Positions 55,601-64,000 of a stretch of 64,000 bases of DNA are shown here, in pieces. This stretch comes from Dermatophagoides farinae (lineage: Eukaryota > Arthropoda > Arachnida > Sarcoptiformes > Pyroglyphidae), in the NCBI RefSeq assembly GCF_024713945.1, contig NC_134685.1, forward strand, positions 1,855,001 through 1,919,000, given 5' to 3'. Every line of letters starts with the position of its first letter. Position 1 is the stretch's first letter. A program made the translations under genes and the position numbers. Below the pieces are notes generated by a model. The model did not search any database. It had not been told where the DNA came from and saw nothing but the letters and a program-made list of their open reading frames with translations.

Positions 55601-56012
55601 GTTGAACATGCATGGAAATCAATTTTATATGATGGTGTAAGTTTGTTTGTTTGTGTGTGGGTGTGTATCGATTTGTATTGTTTTTTAATATTTTTTTCCT
55701 CTTCCTCCTTTTTTCAGAGAACAATTTCAGTTACAAAACCAGATTTTTATGCAAAAAGATTTCTGGATTTTATGTGTAAAAAAGTTTTTGGCCGTCTGCC
55801 ATCAACATTGGATACAACACCATCATCATCAACAAGTTTGTGCTGTTGTTTTGTGTCGAATCAAATCAAATTAAAATCTAATGTTTTTTTTCTGTTTCTA
55901 TTTAGGACCAAATTATTATAATTATAAACGTCAAAATAGTGCAACGATGATGAATCAACAAAGAACGCCTGGATTCCGTTCTGGTGGCCATGTATTCGGT
56001 TATAGCCGATGA
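52604..56012 (+). CDS. PIP5K1: Phosphatidylinositol 4-phosphate 5-kinase, type I
   Basis: Makes PI(4,5)P2 from PI4P at the plasma membrane, controlling actin, endocytosis and PLC signalling. Exons are 52604-54679, 54753-55432, 55504-55636, 55718-55835 and 55906-56012; phases agree and give 1,037 residues. An in-frame TGA at 52586 supports the start. About 540 N-terminal residues are low complexity (Pro, Gln, Ser, Asn runs). The kinase core begins near [12 protein letters not shown]. The glycine-rich loop is [10 protein letters not shown] and the ATP-site lysine is in [27 protein letters not shown] (catalytic Asp) and [12 protein letters not shown] (metal-binding Asp) follow. The specificity loop has the type I Glu in KKVEHAWK. 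A Gly-rich insert of roughly 85 residues interrupts the core between DLDFIEYY and the [19 protein letters not shown] helix. The C-terminus is short. Two Drosophila paralogues exist (skittles, PIP5K59B); which one this matches is not resolved. Confidence 0.93.
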
Positions 56013-56854
56013 TATTAATATGTAATATATATAAATTAATGATGGGAAACTTTTTTTTTGGCATATATTCATCAATCGATTTCGATTTCCAGTATTTAAA
56101 AATTCCAAAATAATGCATCTACCACCACCATCACCATCATCAGCAGCATTTATTCACCTATACACTTTTTCTCCTGTACAATCATCGAATTAATGGATGT
56201 TTTTCTACTATTCGATGAAAAACAATAACAATGACTTTGCCTGTGATAAATGATTCTACTCAATCAATCAATCATTCAATCAAACAAACTTCAGAAATCA
56301 AAAAAAAAAAATTGAAATTCAGAATCAATTTTTTTTTTTGGTTTTGGTTTTGGTTTCTCAATTATCATAATATCTCATCATTTTATAATTTAATAATTTA
56401 TATATCAAAAGAAAAGAAAAAAAAATTTGGCGCCATACACCAGATTCAGAATTTGTTTGTCTGACTGTCATTATCATTTTTTTTATGAATAAAAATTGAA
56501 TTTTCTTTTCTTTTCTTTTCTTTTCTCGGTTGTCTGTCTGTCTGTCTTTTTTTTGCTGTCAATCGTTCGATATTCTTAATTATTTTATTATCATTGAACA
56601 TCCTTGATTATGACAATATTTATCACTTGCTATTCAAATCAATCAATCAATTAAACAACTTGAACTACACATATCTTGATGATTAGATATCAACATTAAC
56701 ATTTGGATTGGATTTGATTGTTAATTTTTTTTTAATTGTTATATATTGGTGATCAATAACAACAAAAAAAAAAGAAGATCGTACATCAAATAAAAATACG
56801 TCGTGTTGGCATATATTTTTTTTTGTTTGTTTATCATTTGAATCAACAATCACG
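56013..56854. other. Intergenic gap: PIP5K 3' UTR and prolylcarboxypeptidase promoter
   Basis: 842 bp with the 3' UTR of the kinase gene and the promoter of the next gene. It contains a GGCGCCAT octamer at 56429-56436, a TCTTT pentanucleotide run near 56505-56525 and AT-rich low-complexity sequence. Confidence 0.6.
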
Positions 56855-58389
56855 ATGAAATTTTCACCATTTTTTCTGCTGGTGATCGCAATAGTTTTGT
56901 CACAATCATTATTCATAATCGATGCATTTAAAATTCCAAATCGTTTGAATTCAATATCGAAATCTAGAGATTTTAAAGTGAAATATTTCCATCAAAAGGT
57001 AAGTGAAATTCATTGATAAAATTCTTTTTTTTTCATGATAATCATTTCACTCTCATTTTTCAGGTAGATCATTTTAGCTATTCAAATAATGATACATTCG
57101 AACAACGTTATTTGATATCGACCGAACATTGGCAACCAGATGGTCCTATTTGGTTTTATGCCGGTAATGAAGGTGATATTTTTACCTTTGCCAATAATAC
57201 CGGTTTCATGTGGGATAATGCACAAGATTTTCATGCAATGATCATATTTATGGAACATCGTTATTATGGTACATCGATGCCATATGGAAAAAAATCATTA
57301 CAAAATCTTTCATTTTCCGGTTATTTGACCGTCGAACAAGCATTGGCTGATTATGCGGATTTTATTGCCGATATTAAAAGAACAATTGTTGGTGCTAAAA
57401 AAAGTCCAGTCATTGTAATTGGTGGTAGTTATGGTGGTATGCTTGCATCATGGTTTCGTATTAAATATCCACATCTTTGTGTTGGTGCATTAGCTGCATC
57501 GGCACCAGTGTTACAATTTCCCGGTATCTATAATTGTAATGGTTATAGTCATATTGTTACAGAAGATTTTAAAAATTATTCACCAAAATGTTCACAATCT
57601 ATACGACAATCATGGAATGCAATACGTCGTATAGCAAAAACTGATGATGGACTAAAATTTTTATCCAATCAATTTGAATTATGTGAACAATTAACTACAC
57701 AACAATTACAATCATTTATTGATTGGATAACAGATATATGGCAAACATTACCAATGATTGATTATCCAAATCCATCTGATTTTTTGGCCAAATTACCAGC
57801 ATATCCTATTAAAATGGTTTGTCAATATCTAACCGAACCGGATGCTGATGATCGACAATTGATAATGAATATAGCAAAAGGTGTATCTGTTTATACTAAT
57901 TATAGTGGCAATACTGAATGTAATCAGATTAGTGAAAATAATGATCGTTTAGGTATTAGTGCATGGAGTTTTCAAGCATGTACCGAAATGGTTTTACCAT
58001 TATGTACAAATGGTGTAAATGATATGTTCGAACCAGAACCATGGATATTTAATGATTTTTCGGATGATTGTCGAGAAAGATATGCAGTCGGTTCAGAACG
58101 ATATAAAGCATTAATAATGTTTGGTGGTAAACATATTGGCCATACAGCAACGAATATTATATTCAGCAATGGTCTTCGTGATCCATGGAGTGCTGGCGGT
58201 ATATTGGAAACACTTTCGGATACATTGATTGCAATTAAAATACCCGGTGCTTGTCATCATGAAGATCTTCGTTCACAAGGACCAAATGATCCGAAAGTTT
58301 TGCTGAAAGCAAGAGAACAAGAATTGGAAATTATTCGTGGATGGCTACAAACATATTATAATGATAATCAAATTGAATTTAAATTTTAA
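56855..58389 (+). CDS. PRCP: Lysosomal Pro-X carboxypeptidase-like serine peptidase (family S28)
   Basis: Secreted or lysosomal serine peptidase that in this family releases C-terminal residues after proline. Exon 1 (56855-56998) encodes a signal peptide (hydrophobic core FFLLVIAIVLSQSLFI) and a propeptide-like segment; after a 65-bp intron, exon 2 (57064-58389) carries the rest, 489 residues in all against 496 in human PRCP. The mature region opens with the family hallmark VDHFSY. Ser nucleophile: GGSYGGML. Asp: NGLRDPWSAGG. His: in ACHHEDLR. WFYAGNEGD and EHRYYGTSMP are further S28 motifs. Several N-glycosylation sequons (NNT, NLS, NYS) fit a secretory protein. S28 also includes DPP7; the length, LASW and the HHxDLR-type ending favour PRCP. 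It is convergent with the ATP synthase epsilon gene, stops 159 bp apart. Confidence 0.93.
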
Positions 58390-58406
58390 AAATCAATGGA
58401 TTTTTT

Positions 58407-58412
58407 TTTATT
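58407..58412 (-). terminator. Candidate poly(A) signal of ATP synthase epsilon
   Basis: AATAAA on the minus strand, 137 bp past the stop codon. It lies only 18 bp beyond the PRCP stop on the other strand, so the two 3' ends would overlap. Confidence 0.5.
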
Positions 58413-58460
58413 TTGATTTCATTGACAAATGTTTTTTAAATTATTGACCAGAAAAATTAT

Positions 58461-58466
58461 AATAAA
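58461..58466 (+). terminator. Candidate poly(A) signal of PRCP
   Basis: AATAAA 72 bp after the PRCP stop codon, inside the presumed 3' UTR of the convergent ATP synthase epsilon gene. Confidence 0.6.
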
Positions 58467-58548
58467 TTCCAAATTGTTGGTAGCATGACTAAATTAATTT
58501 CAAAAGTTTTAGGAATCGGCAACAACTAATGTAATGTAGATGCGGTAA

Positions 58549-58704
58549 TTATTTATCCGTTGGTTTTTGTTTATTCATTTTGATCGTACTCGTTTCCCGA
58601 ATCGGATCGGGCCGTTGATCAATTTTCAATGATCGTCGAACTTGTTGTGCGGCAATTCTTGAGAATTGCAAATATGTAAGGCCAACATTTCGCCAATAAC
58701 TCAT
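58549..58704 (-). CDS. ATP5F1E: Mitochondrial ATP synthase subunit epsilon
   Basis: A 51-residue protein, the usual length for this F1 central-stalk subunit, which sits with gamma and delta in the mitochondrial matrix and stabilises the rotor. The N-terminus matches the family closely: M.YWR..GL.Y...S.IAA..VR..LK. There is no cleavable presequence, as is normal for this subunit. The tail is Lys-rich. The short frame has good in-frame stop context (TAA at 58551-58549). A 66-bp 5' UTR intron is predicted just upstream (58746-58811), with donor GTGAGA and acceptor ATTTAG, the typical intron size here. It is easily missed by length-filtered gene finders. Confidence 0.9.
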   Translation of the reverse strand: MSYWRNVGLTYLQFSRIAAQQVRRSLKIDQRPDPIRETSTIKMNKQKPTDK

Positions 58705-58745
58705 TTTGTTTGTTTGTTTGTTTGTTTGAATGATGAATCTTTGGT

Positions 58746-58811
58746 CTAAATTAAAACAAAAACAAAAAAATTAATTGAATTTCGAGATTATATTATAAAG
58801 AATATTCTCAC
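58746..58811 (-). other. Predicted 5' UTR intron of ATP synthase epsilon
   Basis: On the minus strand TTTG is followed by donor GTGAGAATA and, 66 bp later, a T-rich tract ends in ATTTAG, 41 bp before the start codon. Both ends and the length match the confirmed introns in this window. Confidence 0.55.
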
Positions 58812-61800
58812 CAAATAACCATGCAATATCGAACACGAAATAGCGAATTTATTTTTGTTGAGCGAATAAAAGGACAAAATTTTCAATGCCAAGTTTACAG
58901 ATTGCAAACGTTTACTTGAAACGTATAAACACAGCGTAATTATTTATTTGTTGTTTTCGAAAATTCTTATTATTTTCTCAATGATATTAAATTATTCCAA
59001 AATTTTAAAAAAAGGAGGTAAATGTCAAGGAAAAAAAATAATCAATTAACATAACTAAGTTAGTAGTACATTGAATGATAATTATTTTTTCTTTCTTTAG
59101 CTCCTAGCAAAAAAAAAAAAGAAAGAAAAATTTTTCAAATTAATTCAAAAATTCATTCAATAGCCGTTTATATATCATTCATGTTCATATCCGACCATCA
59201 TCATTGTCTACCTGTTTTTCGACTGGTTTAATAACAATAAGGCTTGGCATTTTTTTTCCCCCCGGTAACGATCACTTTGATCAATGTTGATCGATCAAAC
59301 ACCAAGATGATAACCAAAAAAAAAAAAAAAAACTTTTTGCAATAAACATTGAAAATGTCGTGAACAAAGATGATGTAATCAGACATGAATTCTTGATCAT
59401 TTTTTTTGTATCTCCTCCTACTATTTTTCTCCACTTTTTTTTACCTTTTAACTAAAAAAAAGCCAACACACACACACACACAATTCATTCGATTCGATTT
59501 GAAATTTATTTCGTTGAATGGAAAAATTTTTTTTCTATTAACTGGCGCATCTATTATCGGTGTGTGTGTGTGTGATAAAGGAGAATAAAAAAGAATTGAA
59601 ATGAAATTCAATGATCAAATCAAAAAAAAAGAAAAAAATTCACCAGACAAGACAATGTTATGGCTGTTGTTGTTGTTGTAGTTGTTGTTGTTATTCACCC
59701 AGATGCTGATGAACAACAAAAAAAATTTTTTTTCTTTCAAAATACACAGATATAGACAGACAGAACCATTTTTTTCAGCCATGTTGTCGATGTTCGATAC
59801 AGGTTCTTCTTTTTTTTCAAGAACATTGTCCATTATCATCATCATCATCATCATAAATGAATTGGCCAATTCTTGTTTTCAGATCTTTCTGGTCGAAAAT
59901 AATACCTGTTTCTTTTCTTCTTCTTCTTCTTGATTTCTATCATTATTCATTCACTTTGTTTTTTTCTGTCTTATTATTATTATTGTTGTTGTTGAACATA
60001 TATAACCTTTCGCGATATTGATGATGATGACGATGATTGGTGAATCTTGTTTTTTTTCAAATGAATTACAAGTTAATGGTCGTAGTGGTGGTGGTTGTCG
60101 TTGTTGTTGTTGTTGTTGTAAGCCATCTCGACCGGACAAGACCGGACTTGTTTGTTGCTGCTGCTGTTTTATGATATCAATTCTTTCTAGTGAAACAAAA
60201 AAATTCATATCAATTCAATTCAATTGGTACTAGTGGCTTTGGTTTTTTTGTTGTTGTTGTTGTTCATCATCATTTCATCGTGAAAATCTTTGGATTTTTT
60301 TTCTGTTTCTTTAGTCTTTGTGACACGGGCACATTCGAATGTTCGATGATGATGATGATGTTGTTGTGCAGCATTACAACGAATCACATATATCGGTTCA
60401 AATACACATCACATTGTTCATAGATAGACAGGATTTCATCTTCTTCGGTTCTTATGATTTTACCGACAATTTCCTCTACGTTATTATTTCAGCAACATTT
60501 GATAAAGAGTTGACGGAGAGAGAGAGAAAAGCATATTTTTGGTCATTTTTTTTTTCATTCGTCTTTTTTTTCGGATGGAAAAATTATCTTTAAATCTTGG
60601 TGATGTTGTTGTTTGTTGTTGTTGTTGTTGTTGTTGTTATCATTAGCATCAAATCAGTGTCCAGTTTTGTTTTCGACTCTTTTCCATTTATATAATTTGT
60701 TCAGACTCTTCCATTTTTTTTTTTGGATTTCAATCCATTCACAACAACAACAACAACAACAGCATCGACATGATGATGGCTTTAGATTGAATAAAAAGAA
60801 GAAGAAGAAAATTTATTCAAATGAGTTCCATCGTTCGGGTATATAAAATCATGAATTTCATCATCATCATCACAATGTTTAATGTGTGATTCAAATTTTG
60901 ATTGAATTTGCAAATTTTTTTTTCATTCACACACAACAATCGAATAAAAACAATCGATTGTTTGTGTTTGTTTGTTTGGAATCCACAAAAACAACAACAA
61001 CACATCCTTTTGTTTTTGTTTTCTGTTCGAAATTCGAATTCATCAATTTAATAATCATCATCATCGTCGTAATCGTCGTGTTGTCCAATATCCAAGTGAG
61101 ATCAATGTTTTTTTTTGTGTTTTCGTTTGTGTGTTATTTGAAATAAAAAAAAAATTATGTAAATCTCATCTCATTCGATTTTTTTTTTTTTATTTATGAT
61201 GTAATGACTTTGTGAAATTGTCATTTCATTTCAAATTTCATTCTTTCATTTGTTTCAATGTTTTGTGTTTTGAAGAATGATTATTTTGTACTGATCATCA
61301 TCATCATTATCATCGATATGGTTTGATTTGTATATGGTATTTATCTTTGGTTCAATGACGTTGACGAATTTTTTATTATTATTATAATCATTTGTTATTT
61401 GATGACAAAATTTTTTTTCCATCTTTCGTTTGTGTGTATGTAATGTTATATTTGATAATGTAAATTATATCATCATTTTGGATATTGACAAAATTATCAT
61501 CATAAATATTGCGTTTTTCATTGTGGATGTTAAAACACATCATCATCATCATCCATTATGGCAAACATTTTGATTGTCAAACATTTGACAAATCGATGAA
61601 TTTTGAATTGATCAACTTTTATTTTTCTCTTCACAGATTAAAACAGTGTTTTGTGCTATTTGAAAAAAAAAATTCTTTTTCATCACCAGCATCATCTTTT
61701 TTTTCTAAAGATCATCAAATTCAATTCAACAAGGTATGTATGTGTGTGTGTTGATCATTAATTGGAGAAAATTGAATTTTTCCTTGCCTAATTTTCTTGA

Positions 61801-64000
61801 AATCTATTACTATCCTGTCTATATCTTTCCATTATCGATATCGATCGATAATCATATATCAATTACCATTCAAATTATCATTCATTCATATATGAATAAA
61901 TTATCAAATAGAAATAGAAATCGAAATATCAAATAGAAATTCATTTCATTTCATTTGTGTGTATGCGTGTGTTTCCATATAAATTGAATTTGTATTTCAA
62001 TTTTTTTTTTCTAATTTTAAAATTTAATTTCATATCATCTTTGAAATCGATTTTTTTTTTCTGTACATCGTTTTTTTTTATCATTTTTCTGACAACCAAT
62101 CTGTTTATAAATATAAATCCGGTTTTTTTTTGTTCCTCTATAGATGATGATGGACTTTGAATTTCTTTACACATTTGTTCATTCATTCATCAGCGATTTG
62201 ATCACACACACACACACATCATTCATGTTTGCGTGTGTATCCGTTTTTTTTTTTTTGTTTAACGAATTTATCATTTCAATTTCATAACATTCCTATGATG
62301 ATGATGATGATTCGGCATTTTTCATTTCATTTTAATGATGATAGTAGAAAAGGTATGTTTTCTGGTTATCTGGTTAGCTTCCTATTTTTAATTTTGCCAT
62401 GATAATGATGATGATGACCGTAATCTGTTTCTCATCATTATCATCATCATCTATAGATTGAAGATCGATTGATTGATCCAATTTTGATTTCTTGATTATC
62501 TATTTAAATCTTTGGTTGGTTTTTTTTTCTGTATTTTCATAGTTGTCATTCATATCAAATCATCATCATCATCATCATCATTGTTATTATGATCATGTAA
62601 AGTCATTGGACTTTTATTTTGTCATTTTCATCATTGAATTGACATTTTGTCTGGCAGATTTTTCTTTCTTTTTTTTTCTCGGTTACCCGTTGTTGTCAAG
62701 ATTTCATTGATGATTGGCATTGTTATTCTTGTTGGCCGGTAAGTCAACAGCATCTGACAACTACGGCGACAATCTGGACAATTCTCAAACAACCTGTCTG
62801 TGTGTCTGTATATGTGTATGTGTGTGTATGTATTTTGTACGGACTGCTGCAATTTTTTTTTCATCCATTTTGATTTGCTGTTTTTTTCCTATGGTTCGAA
62901 GCTAATTCTCATAATTTTTTTTGTTGTTGTTTCTTCTATTTGTTTATGTTTATTTCGTAGTCAAACTAATTGTTCTGGGAGATCTTTTTTTTTGAAAGAA
63001 CAAAACTTGTTTGCCTGGTTTGTTTTGTGTGTGTGTGAGTGTGTGTCCATTTTCAATCAAAAGAAAACCAAAGATTGAGAAAAAAAAACAGCAATGAAAT
63101 TATCATTTGTCATTACGTAACAGTAGCAACAGCAATATTTCATTCGATTTGAAAAAATAAAAATCAATGACAATGAACACGATTGATGAAGAATTTTTTC
63201 TTTTTTTTGTTTTCAGAAAAAAAAACTTTCACTTTGTGTTGAAATAATATCACGGACAGAATCTATCATCGAATGGTCATAAATCATTCAATAATGGCCA
63301 AATACAAGCAACAACAACAACAACAACAAGGTGGTCGTTATAAAAAAAACCAGAACTGAAAAAAAATTGAAATCAAAGAAACATTGATATATAAACGACT
63401 TACCCGATATGTTGTTGTATACATATATATAAATCATGGCCATCATGATGATGATTGTGACCGGGTATTATCATTATCTTTTTTTTTCTCTGTTCAATGT
63501 CGTTGACATTTTTAACTTTAATTCATTATATATGATACATACACTGATCTTTAGTAAATATATTTTCATATTAATTACTTTGTAGAAAAAAAATTGTCAT
63601 CAAAGATCTCCAATGTTGATGACCTCGATCGATTTTTTTTTAAAAAAATTTTCTCTTCACTGGCCAATTAATCATGTTTTTTGAGTGATCAGAATAAATA
63701 AAACGGTAGCATCATTTCTTGGCTACTTAATAATAATAATAATAATGATGATGATGATCATAATCATAATCATGGCTTTTAGAATCAACGATTATTATTT
63801 ATTTAAAAAAAAATGGGTTGGGTATATACATAATGTATAATCATAATGATCGAATGTTCCTAGTTTTTTGTGTTGAAAAAAAAAATTGAAATCTAATTTT
63901 TCACATTGAAAAATATAAACATTGATCGTCTAAAAAAGGATTTGTTGTTGTTTGTCTACCGGATAATATTGATGGTAGATTTTCATTATCATCGCCATCA
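58812..64000. other. Gene-free region at right end
   Basis: About 5.2 kb with no recognisable protein or RNA gene. Frames of 60-90 codons are translations of T/A runs and CAA, CAT and TTG triplets. The left 150 bp probably hold the ATP synthase epsilon 5' exon and promoter on the minus strand. Several donor-like strings on the plus strand (GTATGT at 61733 and 62353, GTAAGT at 62740) could end untranslated exons of a gene starting beyond the window, but nothing confirms this. Confidence 0.5.

Noticed and set aside
62714-62905. Short plus-strand frame beginning MALLFLLAGKSTAS with a nearby GTAAGT donor
   Set aside because: The start is not an ATG, no downstream exon is found, and the rest is GT-repeat translation; left as unexplained.

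Overview
The window is nuclear DNA of a eukaryote. Genes are interrupted by GT-AG introns, proteins carry metazoan domains, there is a Pol III tRNA gene with an intron, and intergenic DNA is very AT-rich and full of short microsatellites (CA/GT, ATC/GAT, CAA/TTG, A/T runs). Short introns (about 60-80 bp in most cases), arthropod-like proteins and homopolymer-rich coding exons (poly-His, -Gln, -Asn, -Thr) best fit a small-genome arthropod. An acariform mite of the house-dust-mite type is my best guess, but this is inferred from style and protein resemblance, not from a search.

Layout. 1-9.8 kb: no gene recognised; downstream flank of onecut, with an unusual concentration of the hexamer GCTACA/TGTAGC. 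9.875-39.856 kb, minus strand: a complete onecut (CUT plus homeobox) transcription factor gene in three coding exons. Exons 1 and 2 (N-terminus and CUT domain) lie at 36.6-39.9 kb and the homeobox exon lies at 9.9-10.7 kb, separated by a 25,883-bp intron. That intron contains a 145-bp piggyBac-type MITE with TTAA duplications, two very long CA/TG arrays, and a cluster of GGCGCCAT motifs.

From 42 kb on, the DNA is gene-dense: SNRNP35 (U11/U12 35K protein of the minor spliceosome, minus); a C2H2 zinc-finger protein with a CARF/MULE-type DNA-binding region (plus); a SLC30A1/ZnT1-like cation diffusion facilitator (plus) that has lost most of its canonical zinc-site ligands; an intron-containing tRNA-Glu(TTC) (plus); a CLCC1-like ER chloride-channel protein (minus); a type I PIP5 kinase (plus); a prolylcarboxypeptidase-like S28 serine peptidase (plus); and, tail-to-tail with it, a 51-codon gene for the epsilon subunit of mitochondrial ATP synthase (minus). 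From 58.8 to 64 kb I recognise no gene.

These are mostly unrelated genes, not a pathway or operon. The clearest internal logic is around onecut: a compact gene neighbourhood suddenly opens into about 36 kb of non-coding DNA devoted to one developmental regulator. No CRISPR array, phage or bacterial-type system is present, and I saw no convincing viral gene. The most unusual protein-level observation is the ZnT1-like protein with a degenerate transport site. The most unusual non-coding ones are the piggyBac MITE, the UG-repeat platforms in the giant onecut intron and the alternative anticodon hairpin of the tRNA.
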